A stretch of DNA of 12,779 bases, from NCBI GenBank assembly GCA_023444445.1, contig JAEXMK010000148.1:1-12779 (forward strand). The letters are read 5' to 3'. Below, in pieces: positions 7,312 to 12,779 of the stretch (positions within the stretch are counted from its first letter, which is position 1; the number at the start of each line of letters is the position of its first letter). The position numbers and the translations under genes were made by a program. The notes below the pieces were generated by a model that searched no databases, was not told the origin of the DNA, and saw only the letters and a program-made list of their open reading frames with translations. Origin of the DNA: Pseudomonadota bacterium. Its GTDB lineage: Bacteria > Pseudomonadota > Alphaproteobacteria > Rhizobiales > Rhizobiaceae.

Positions 7312-7398
7312 CGTCATCCTCGGGCTTGCCCCGAGGATCTATCCACGTCTACGCTTATCAAACCGGCGTAGATCCTCGGGACAAGCCCGAGGATGACG
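7312..7398. repeat. Rhizobial intergenic palindromic element, copy 1
   Basis: Two 30-base arms (7312-7341 and 7369-7398) are inverted copies of each other with 29 of 30 positions complementary. They begin CGTCATCCTCGGG and end CCCGAGGATGACG, and are separated by 27 unrelated bases. Each arm is also a palindrome by itself (ATCCTCGGG-CTTGC-CCCGAGGAT, nine pairs), so the RNA can fold as one long stem or two short ones. This sequence type is common between genes in rhizobia and other alphaproteobacteria and resembles RIME-like mosaic elements. It lies 12 bases after the sufD stop codon. Confidence 0.9.
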
Positions 7399-7410
7399 AC
7401 GGAGAGGTTG

Positions 7411-8682
7411 CTAAGCGTGTTTTTCGAGCCAGCCGGAAATGATCGTCTCCAGCGCCTCTACCAGATTTTCTTCTTCCAGTTCCTCGACGATTTCGGCGAC
7501 GAAAGCGTTGACGAGCATCGCCCGTGCCTTCGCCCGCGGAACGCCGCGCGCCATCAGGTAGTAGAGATGGTTGTCGCTGATATCGGCAACCGTCGCACCA
7601 TGGCCGCACTGAACGTCGTCAGCGAAGATTTCCAGTTCCGGCTTGGCCGAGAACTCGCCATCGTCAGACATCAGAAGTGTGTTGCACGCCATCTTCGCAT
7701 CGGTCTTCTGCGCATCCGGTGCGACCCGGATCATGCCCTGGAAAATGCCCTTCGCGCGGTCGAACACCACGTTGCGGAACACTTCCGTCGAGGTCGTGTT
7801 CGGCACGTTGTGGCCGAGAACCATCGTCACGTCCGTATGGGTTTCGCCACCCAGAAGATTGACGCCGCGAACGATGAGATCAGTGCCCTCACCCTCCACA
7901 TCGATGCGTAGTTCCTGACGCACCAGCTTGCCGCCGGCATTGACCAGGAAGAGACGCAGCTTGGCTTCCGCACCAAGCTTGATGCGCAGCTGACCAAGGT
8001 GAATATCGGCGGCACCCTGCTGTTGCAACAGAATCCAGGTTGCTTCCGCGCCGTCCTCAACGATGATATCGCTGACTGAGGAGACCAGCGCCGCATCAGA
8101 TGTCACCGAAAGGTGACGTTCGATAACGGTCGCTTTCGAACCCTTGCCAAAGCGCACCGGGAAGCGGCTGTGAACCTGGCCTGCGCCATGGATCGCCTGC
8201 AATTCGATCGGTTTGTCGAGCTCAGCATCCGCGGGAATTTCGACCACGACGCCGTCACGCACGAAGCTGCCATTGATGCGGCCAATCGTGTCATCCTTGC
8301 TGGCTTCCGCCAGACCTGCGGCGGCAGAGCCGTCGAGAAGGCTGTCGGCAAAACGCGATACGCTGACGCCATCGACCTTGCCGATATCGGCCGTACCGTG
8401 CAGCACATAAGCGACGGACGAACCGGCGACGACAGATGTCGCTTTCTCGATCACAGGTGCGGGCCGGTCTTCGGGAACCGTGCGCAGCAGGCTCTTCAGA
8501 TCGGTGTAGTGCCAGGCCTCGATGCGGCGGGTCGGAAGACCGCCGGTCTTCAGATCGTCGAACAGCACGTCACGCGCGGCAACCACGGCGCCATCGCCGG
8601 GAAGCTCGCTGAACTTGGCGGTGTAGGCATCGACCAGCGCGGTTTCCGCTGGCGTCAGCCGGTTGGTAGCTTGAATGTTCAT
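7411..8682 (-). CDS. sufD: SufD, Fe-S scaffold complex subunit
   Basis: SufD pairs with SufB and SufC in the SufBC2D complex, the cytoplasmic scaffold on which Fe-S clusters form, and is linked to iron delivery. The 423-residue protein ends in the SufB/SufD core region CGHGATVADISDNHLYYLMARGVP. H361 in QCGHGATV aligns with the functionally important H360 of E. coli SufD. The C-terminal helices (ARAMLVNAFVAEIVEELEEENL) are the SufC-binding part. ATG 8682 is selected because a perfect AGGAGG (8691-8696) lies eight bases upstream; ATG 8688 would be too close to it. sufC ends 23 bases upstream, and the sufC stop codon lies in a small hairpin (arms 8697-8701 and 8708-8712) directly beside this ribosome site, suggesting translational coupling. 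Confidence 0.96.
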   Translation of the reverse strand: MNIQATNRLTPAETALVDAYTAKFSELPGDGAVVAARDVLFDDLKTGGLPTRRIEAWHYTDLKSLLRTVPEDRPAPVIEKATSVVAGSSVAYVLHGTADIGKVDGVSVSRFADSLLDGSAAAGLAEASKDDTIGRINGSFVRDGVVVEIPADAELDKPIELQAIHGAGQVHSRFPVRFGKGSKATVIERHLSVTSDAALVSSVSDIIVEDGAEATWILLQQQGAADIHLGQLRIKLGAEAKLRLFLVNAGGKLVRQELRIDVEGEGTDLIVRGVNLLGGETHTDVTMVLGHNVPNTTSTEVFRNVVFDRAKGIFQGMIRVAPDAQKTDAKMACNTLLMSDDGEFSAKPELEIFADDVQCGHGATVADISDNHLYYLMARGVPRAKARAMLVNAFVAEIVEELEEENLVEALETIISGWLEKHA

Positions 8683-8705
8683 GGACATCACCTCCTGGCC
8701 TTCGA

Positions 8706-9461
8706 TCAGGCCGCTTCACCGATGATGTCGGCGTAACCGTTGTTTTCCAGTTCCAGCGCGAGAGCCTTGTCACCCGAGCGGATGATCTTGCCCTTGTAGA
8801 GAACGTGCACGCTATCGGGCACGATGTAATCGAGCAGGCGCTGATAGTGTGTGATGACAACGGTGGCACGATCCGGCGACTTCAGCGCGTTGACGCCGTC
8901 AGCCACGATCTTCAGCGCGTCGATGTCGAGGCCGCTATCGGTTTCGTCGAGAACGCAGAGTTTCGGCTCCAGAAGCGCCATCTGCAGGATTTCGGCGCGC
9001 TTCTTCTCACCACCGGAGAAACCGACGTTGAGCGGACGCTTCAGCATCTCCATGTCGATCTTCAGATCGCCGGCGGCTTCCTTGACGCGGCGGATGAAGT
9101 CCGGCGTGGTCAGCTCCGACTCGCCGCGCGCCTTGCGCTGCTCGTTCATCGCAACCTTCAGGAACTGCATGGTGGCAACACCGGGAATTTCGACCGGATA
9201 CTGGAAGGCAAGGAAGATGCCCTTGGCAGCGCGCTCGGCAGCATCCAGTTCCAGGATGCTTTCGCCGTTATAGAGAATGTCACCGGAGGTGACTTCGTAG
9301 TCCTCACGGCCCGACAGGATATAGGACAGCGTCGACTTGCCGGAACCGTTCGGCCCCATGATGGCAGCAACCTCGCCAGCGGCAACCTTCAGGTTGAGAC
9401 CCTTGATGATCTCGGTTTCGGTATCGGCGATCTTTGCGTGCAGGTCGATGATTTCAAGCAT
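8706..9461 (-). CDS. sufC: SufC, ABC-type ATPase of the SufBCD scaffold
   Basis: SufC binds SufB and SufD and hydrolyses ATP to drive the conformational change needed for cluster formation. It is soluble and not a transporter. The 251 residues contain Walker A GPNGSGKST (36-44), a Q-loop at Q87, the SufC-specific signature FSGGEKKR (148-155), Walker B with D172/E173 (CVLDETDSGLD) and H205. The start at 9461 (MLEIIDLH) has AGGA eight bases upstream. The ATG six codons earlier (9479) has no ribosome site, so it is not preferred. The 183-base gap from sufB is unusually long and holds a palindromic element and two hairpins. Confidence 0.97.
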   Translation of the reverse strand: MLEIIDLHAKIADTETEIIKGLNLKVAAGEVAAIMGPNGSGKSTLSYILSGREDYEVTSGDILYNGESILELDAAERAAKGIFLAFQYPVEIPGVATMQFLKVAMNEQRKARGESELTTPDFIRRVKEAAGDLKIDMEMLKRPLNVGFSGGEKKRAEILQMALLEPKLCVLDETDSGLDIDALKIVADGVNALKSPDRATVVITHYQRLLDYIVPDSVHVLYKGKIIRSGDKALALELENNGYADIIGEAA

Positions 9462-9482
9462 GGTATTGTTCCTGTTCATGGT

Positions 9483-9499
9483 GCGGTTTCAAGGACCGC
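9483..9499 (-). promoter_or_regulatory. Leader hairpin with CCTTGAA loop, upstream of sufC
   Basis: On the transcribed strand GCGGT and ACCGC form five perfect pairs around the loop CCTTGAA, ending 21 bases before the sufC start codon. The loop is identical to that of the sufA leader hairpin, while the stems differ. A second hairpin, GACCCG-CAAAC-CGGGTC (9506-9522, six pairs), lies directly upstream. Role unknown. Confidence 0.35.
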
Positions 9500-9540
9500 C
9501 TCGTAGACCCGGTTTGCGGGTCGCTCTCAATTCTCACATC

Positions 9541-9633
9541 CGTCATCCTCGGGCTTGTCCCGAGGATCCAGGGGTGGGTTGTCTCTGCTCAGGCCAAGGG
9601 CCGTAGATCCTCGGGTCAAGCACGAGGATGACG
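9541..9633. repeat. Rhizobial intergenic palindromic element, copy 2
   Basis: Arms at 9541-9570 and 9604-9633 are inverted copies with 27 of 30 complementary positions, separated by 33 bases unrelated to the spacer of copy 1. Left and right arms each differ from those of copy 1 at two positions. The element ends 11 bases beyond the sufB stop codon, nearly the same placement as copy 1 has after sufD. Confidence 0.9.
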
Positions 9634-9644
9634 CCGAACAAGGG

Positions 9645-11114
9645 TCAGCCCACGCTTCCTTCCAGCGAAATGCCGATCAGCTTCTGCGCTTCCACGGCAA
9701 ATTCCATCGGCAACTCCTGAATGACTTCCTTCACGAAGCCGTTGACGATGAGCGCGATGGCCGCTTCCTCGGGAATGCCGCGCTGCAGGCAATAAAACAG
9801 CTGGTCTTCGGAAATCTTCGACGTCGTCGCCTCATGCTCGAAGTGAGCGGAGGAATTCTTTGCCTCGATATAGGGCACGGTATGCGCGCCGCACTTGTCG
9901 CCGATCAGCAGCGAGTCGCACTGCGTGAAGTTGCGCGTGTTCGTCGCCTTGCGGTGGGCCGAGACCTGGCCGCGATAGACGTTTTCCGAGAAACCGGCGG
10001 CGATGCCTTTGGCGATAATGCGGCTCGACGTGTTCTTGCCGAGATGGATCATCTTGGTGCCACTATCGATCTGCTGGTGGCCGTTGGAAACCGCGATCGA
10101 ATAGAACTCGCCACGGCTGTCATCGCCGCGCAGGATGCAGGACGGGTATTTCCAGGTGATGGCCGAGCCGGTTTCCACCTGCGTCCACGAGATCTTCGAA
10201 CGGTTGCCACGGCAATCGCCGCGCTTGGTCACGAAGTTGTAGATGCCACCCTTGCCTTCCTTGTCGCCCGGATACCAGTTCTGGACGGTGGAATATTTGA
10301 TTTCGGCATCATCAAGCGCCACGAGTTCGACAACGGCGGCGTGAAGCTGGTTCTCGTCTCGCTGCGGTGCCGTGCAGCCTTCCAGATAGGAAACGTAAGC
10401 GCCTTCTTCGGCAATGATCAGCGTGCGCTCGAATTGGCCAGTGTTCTTCTCGTTGATGCGGAAATAGGTGGAAAGCTCCATCGGGCACCGCACGCCCTTC
10501 GGCACGAAGACAAAGGAACCATCGGTAAAGACGGCCGAGTTCAGCGTGGCGTAGAAATTGTCCGTCGTCGGAACGACAGAGCCCAGATATTTCTTCACCA
10601 GCTCCGGATGCTCGCGCACGGCTTCCGAAATCGACATGAAGATCACGCCGGCCTTCGCCAGTTCCGCCTTGAAGGTAGTGACGACGGAGACGCTGTCGAA
10701 CACGGCATCCACCGCAACCTGACGCTTTTCGACGCCAGCGAGGATTTCCTGTTCTTTCAGCGGAATGCCGAGCTTTTCATAGACCTTCAGCAGCTCCGGG
10801 TCGACTTCATCGAGCGACTTCGGGCCGGGGGTGCTTTTCGGCGCAGCGTAATAATAGAGATCGTTGAAGTCGATCTTGGGGTAGCTGACACGTGCCCAGG
10901 TCGGCTCTTCCATCGTCAGCCAGCGCTTGTAAGCCTCAAGACGCCATTCCAGCATCCATTCCGGCTCCTGCTTCTTGGCCGAGATGAAACGGATCACCTC
11001 TTCCGAAAGGCCCTTCGGGGCCTTGTCCACTTCGATATTGGTTTCGAAGCCGTATTTATACTGGTCCACATCGATCTGGCGGACCTGATCGATCGTTTCC
11101 TGAACCGCTGCCAT
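9645..11114 (-). CDS. sufB: SufB, Fe-S cluster scaffold subunit
   Basis: SufB is the main scaffold of the SufBC2D complex. It receives persulfide sulfur from the desulfurase and carries the nascent cluster. The 489 residues are close to the E. coli length (495), and the motifs are offset by six. C399 in [18 protein letters not shown] corresponds to the catalytic C405, and E426/E428 in FEHEATTSK to E432/E434. The beta-helix core contains the typical [20 protein letters not shown] and [17 protein letters not shown] stretches. ATG 11114 has GGAG seven bases upstream. An open extension to 11276 lies in the hairpin-rich spacer and does not look like coding sequence. It follows sufS2 by 198 bases. 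Confidence 0.97.
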   Translation of the reverse strand: MAAVQETIDQVRQIDVDQYKYGFETNIEVDKAPKGLSEEVIRFISAKKQEPEWMLEWRLEAYKRWLTMEEPTWARVSYPKIDFNDLYYYAAPKSTPGPKSLDEVDPELLKVYEKLGIPLKEQEILAGVEKRQVAVDAVFDSVSVVTTFKAELAKAGVIFMSISEAVREHPELVKKYLGSVVPTTDNFYATLNSAVFTDGSFVFVPKGVRCPMELSTYFRINEKNTGQFERTLIIAEEGAYVSYLEGCTAPQRDENQLHAAVVELVALDDAEIKYSTVQNWYPGDKEGKGGIYNFVTKRGDCRGNRSKISWTQVETGSAITWKYPSCILRGDDSRGEFYSIAVSNGHQQIDSGTKMIHLGKNTSSRIIAKGIAAGFSENVYRGQVSAHRKATNTRNFTQCDSLLIGDKCGAHTVPYIEAKNSSAHFEHEATTSKISEDQLFYCLQRGIPEEAAIALIVNGFVKEVIQELPMEFAVEAQKLIGISLEGSVG

Positions 11115-11312
11115 GTCGTTCTCCAATCTCGCCGGAGCCAAGGTCCGGTGGCTTGTCAACGTATCAAGGCGGAAAGCCGCCTTATTCATCTTCGGGCAAA
11201 TCGCTCCGAGCCGTCGGCCGGGGCAGAGCTTATACCCATGTAGGTGCGGGATGGCGCTTTTCACACATCCCGGCAAGCGGAAAATTGCTATTCCGCAATT
11301 CTTTGCCGCATT
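11115..11312 (-). other. Hairpin-rich spacer between sufS2 and sufB
   Basis: These 198 bases hold no gene that I can support. In transcript order they contain AATTGC-GGAATA-GCAATT (11283-11300, extendable to eight pairs, followed by TTTT), CGGGATG paired with CATCCCG (11247-11272, 12-base loop), AAGGCGG-CTTT-CCGCCTT (11166-11183, tetraloop) and CCGGA-CCTTGGC-TCCGG (11132-11148). The first could act as a weak partial terminator. The third is the most stable. Such a spacer could uncouple the level of SufS2 from that of SufB. I see no good internal promoter: a TTGACA at 11156-11161 (minus strand) has no matching -10. Confidence 0.5.
11132..11148 (-). promoter_or_regulatory. Leader hairpin with CCTTGGC loop, upstream of sufB
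   Basis: CCGGA and TCCGG pair perfectly (five pairs) around a seven-base loop CCTTGGC, ending 17 bases before the sufB start codon and just ahead of the GGAG ribosome site. The loop shares its first five bases (CCTTG) with the sufC and sufA leader loops. Confidence 0.35.
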
Positions 11313-12482
11313 TTAAGCGGCCTGACCGGACAGCTTGCGCCGTCCGGCAATTTTTGCAAACGCCGCAAGCGTCCTGTCGATATCGCCCTCGTCAGTTGCG
11401 TGACCGAGGGAAATCCTGAGCGCGCCGAGCTTGGGATCGTGCCCCATCGCGCTCAGCACATGGCTTTCGCCCACCTTGCCCGATGAGCAGGCCGAGCCGG
11501 CGGAAAGTGCGATACCTTCTATATCGAAGGCGATCTGCCCGGTCTCGGCCTTCAAGCCCGGAAGCGTGAAAAACGTGGTGTTGGCGACGCGCATGACATC
11601 CTCACCGTGGATGATCACATCAGGCGCGTTCAGCCGCATACCGTTTTCCAACCGCTCCCGTAGCGCGAAAAGACGCGCCGCCTCGGCCTCGACATTCCGA
11701 GCAGCAACAGCGGCTGCAGCACCAAAACCAATAACAGACAGAGTATTTTCCGTACCTGAACGATGGCCCTTTTCCTGCCCGCCACCATGGATCAGCGGCT
11801 TCGGCATCATCACCTCGCCGCGCGAAATGAGAGCGCCGGCACCCTTCGGGCCGCCGAGCTTGTGAGACGAAATCACAATAAAATCGGCATCGAGCGCGCT
11901 TATATCGAGCGGTATACGGCCGGCCGCCTGAACAGCATCGACAACCATCAAACCGCCTGCCGCATGAACCAGCCGCGCCGCTTCCGTCACGGGCTGGAGA
12001 ATGCCGGTCTCGTTATTAACCAGCATGCAGGCGACCAACGGCAGGCCAGCGGATTTATCATGCGAGGACAACAGCCCCTCAAGTGCCACGAGATCGAGAA
12101 CACCGGCTGACGTTACGGGAATTTCCGTTACGTTATCCTTGTGGAACCGGCCGCCTTCGCGGAAAGCCGGGTGCTCGATCGCAGATACATAAAGATGGCT
12201 CACCCGGACCGGACTGCGCCCCATTTTGAAATCCGGTGTCAACACCAGATTGGAAGCTTCCGTCGCGCCGCTGGTGAATGTGACATGGGAGGCCTCAGCA
12301 CCGGTCAGCACCGCAACTTCGCGGCGGGCAGTCTCGATTGCGGCGCGGGCCGCCCGGCCTTCGCGGTGCACGGAAGACGGGTTACCAGCCACGTCGAGCG
12401 CAGACACAAGAACCTCCCGCACGGCCGGCAGAAGCGGCGCCGTGGCGTTCCAGTCCATATATGTGCGCGTCAAAACCGTCAT
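11313..12482 (-). CDS. sufS2: NifS/IscS-type (group I) cysteine desulfurase, SufS2
   Basis: This PLP-dependent enzyme releases sulfur from cysteine for Fe-S assembly. The 389 residues show the group I pattern: YMDWNATAP at the N-terminus, H104 in IEHPAF, the cofactor lysine K208 in SSHKLGGP, GGGQEKGHRSGTEN (233-246) and catalytic C332 within the longer loop SAGSACSSGK. It is therefore a different enzyme class from the SufS encoded five genes downstream. As the promoter-proximal gene it lies directly under the iron-responsive control region. ATG 12482 has no clear ribosome site; ATG at residue 9 has none either. A nine-codon upstream frame (12495-12524) ends 12 bases before the start. The name follows the A. 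tumefaciens sufS2BCDS1XA order. Confidence 0.93.
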   Translation of the reverse strand: MTVLTRTYMDWNATAPLLPAVREVLVSALDVAGNPSSVHREGRAARAAIETARREVAVLTGAEASHVTFTSGATEASNLVLTPDFKMGRSPVRVSHLYVSAIEHPAFREGGRFHKDNVTEIPVTSAGVLDLVALEGLLSSHDKSAGLPLVACMLVNNETGILQPVTEAARLVHAAGGLMVVDAVQAAGRIPLDISALDADFIVISSHKLGGPKGAGALISRGEVMMPKPLIHGGGQEKGHRSGTENTLSVIGFGAAAAVAARNVEAEAARLFALRERLENGMRLNAPDVIIHGEDVMRVANTTFFTLPGLKAETGQIAFDIEGIALSAGSACSSGKVGESHVLSAMGHDPKLGALRISLGHATDEGDIDRTLAAFAKIAGRRKLSGQAA

Positions 12483-12568
12483 GGCGGTGAGGCTTTATCC
12501 AATCTTCCATGCGCAAAAACGCATTTTTCTTGAAATTACAGTTGCGCTTGCCTTATGACACGGTCCGA

Positions 12569-12580
12569 GTGCTTAAGCAC
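12569..12580. promoter_or_regulatory. 12-bp perfect palindrome in the suf leader
   Basis: GTGCTTAAGCAC is a perfect palindrome located about 23-34 bases downstream of the predicted suf transcription start and between the two divergent genes. It matches neither the RirA nor the Irr pattern. It could be a third operator; with no free loop bases it is a poor RNA hairpin. No regulator is assigned. Confidence 0.35.
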
Positions 12581-12587
12581 ACGCAAA

Positions 12588-12606
12588 GTTTCGAATTATT
12601 CTAAAC
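12588..12606. promoter_or_regulatory. Irr/ICE-like box at the suf promoter
   Basis: GTTTCGAATTATTCTAAAC is a near-perfect inverted repeat: TTTCGAA and TTCTAAA flank three bases, with one mismatch. It resembles the iron control element bound by Irr in rhizobia (TTTAGAA and TTCTAAA half-sites). It covers the expected transcription start (about 12603), so binding there should hinder initiation if Irr acts as a repressor. Assignment is by motif only. Confidence 0.6.
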
Positions 12607-12609
12607 TGC

Positions 12610-12638
12610 GTTCTAGAAAAGATGACACAGTTCGTCAA
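12610..12638 (-). promoter_or_regulatory. suf operon promoter (-35/-10)
   Basis: On the minus strand TTGACG (12633-12638) and TAGAAC (12610-12615) are separated by exactly 17 bases, a good housekeeping-type promoter aimed at sufS2. Transcription would begin near 12603, leaving a leader of about 120 bases. That leader contains a 12-bp palindrome, a small hairpin (ATGCG-TTTTTG-CGCAT, 12509-12524) and a nine-codon frame. The -10 box sits inside the palindrome TTCTAGAA (12611-12618). Confidence 0.65.
12623..12637. promoter_or_regulatory. RirA operator (iron-responsive TGA-N9-TCA box)
   Basis: The minus strand reads TGACGAACTGTGTCA, an exact match to the TGA-N9-TCA pattern described for RirA sites in Rhizobiales. 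It overlaps the -35 hexamer of the suf promoter, the placement expected of a repressor site. RirA, an Fe-S regulator of the Rrf2 family, is known to repress the suf operon in A. tumefaciens. The match here is seen directly; binding is inferred. Confidence 0.7.
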
Positions 12639-12693
12639 GTCTTCTCATGGGTAGAATGCGGTTGGAGAATGAAAAAACACGACCGGAGTACCA

Positions 12694-12779
12694 ATGCCCG
12701 AAGTCATCTTTAACGGCCCTGCGGGTCGCCTCGAAGGCCGTTATCAACCCTCCAAGGAAAAGAGCGCGCCGATAGCGAT
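12694..12779 (+). CDS. Alpha/beta-hydrolase-like protein, N-terminal fragment
   Basis: Only the first 28 codons are present: ATG 12694, preceded by GGAG (12685-12688) with a five-base spacer, opening MPEVIFNGPAGRLEGRYQPS. This start resembles rhizobial alpha/beta hydrolases of the COG2945 type as I remember them; the catalytic region lies outside the window. It is divergent from the suf operon, with 211 bases shared between them. A possible rightward promoter, TTGAAA (12530-12535) with TTATGA (12553-12558) 17 bases on, would place the iron boxes in its leader. That promoter is weakly supported. Confidence 0.65.
   Translation, partial: MPEVIFNGPAGRLEGRYQPSKEKSAPIA

Noticed and set aside
7312..9633. 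The two CGTCATCCTCGGG palindromes as a CRISPR array or insertion-sequence ends
   Set aside because: There are only two units about 2.1 kb apart with genes between them, no regular spacers, no transposase and no target duplications. They fit the dispersed rhizobial intergenic palindrome type.
9555..11243. 562-codon forward frame antisense to sufB, and other long antisense frames (3789-4754, 6136-7371)
   Set aside because: They lie opposite strongly supported genes with high third-position GC, which opens antisense frames. The products are Arg/His/Asp-rich, lack family motifs, and run through the palindromic element or intergenic sequence.
11115..11276. N-terminal extension of SufB to 11276
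   Set aside because: The extension of 54 codons covers hairpin-rich spacer, is not SufB-like, and the internal ATG at 11114 has a proper GGAG site and gives the expected family length.

Overview
The window looks like a chromosomal segment of a Rhizobiaceae alphaproteobacterium, most likely Agrobacterium. It is GC-rich. The gene order of the suf operon (cysteine desulfurase, sufB, sufC, sufD, second cysteine desulfurase, DUF59 protein, sufA) matches the sufS2BCDS1XA operon known from Agrobacterium tumefaciens. The intergenic palindromes are of the type scattered through rhizobial genomes. Species assignment is an inference.

Left end (1-1255): the last 38 codons of an unidentified gene, a complete tRNA-Arg(UCU), and two leftward genes: a DUF429 protein and, 36 bases upstream of it, a 51-codon single-pass membrane protein. 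A 238-base divergent intergenic region follows.

Export block (1494-5068, rightward): a MacA-like periplasmic adaptor, a MacB-type ABC ATPase and a MacB-type permease, encoded as separate proteins with tight or overlapping junctions. No outer-membrane channel gene is present. A 93-codon gene of unknown function follows after a short hairpin.

suf block (5090-12482, leftward): seven genes building the housekeeping Fe-S cluster assembly machine. SufS2 and SufS1 are cysteine desulfurases that release sulfur from cysteine. SufB, SufC and SufD form the scaffold ATPase. SufT (SufX) and SufA act in maturation or transfer. The transcript should start near 12603 from a good sigma-70-type promoter (TTGACG, 17-base spacer, TAGAAC). 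A TGA-N9-TCA element typical of RirA operators covers its -35 box, and an Irr/ICE-like palindrome lies over the expected start site. This fits iron-responsive control by both regulators. Inside the operon, two rhizobial palindromic elements sit 11-12 bases after the sufB and sufD stop codons. Short hairpins with near-identical seven-base loops (CCTTGAA or CCTTGGC) sit 17-21 bases ahead of the sufB, sufC and sufA start codons.

Right end: a divergent alpha/beta-hydrolase-like gene begins at 12694 and runs out of the window.

Most of the window is well-known biology. The parts least explained by known annotation are the recurrent loop hairpins, the placement of the palindromic elements, and the dense promoter/leader architecture of the suf operon.
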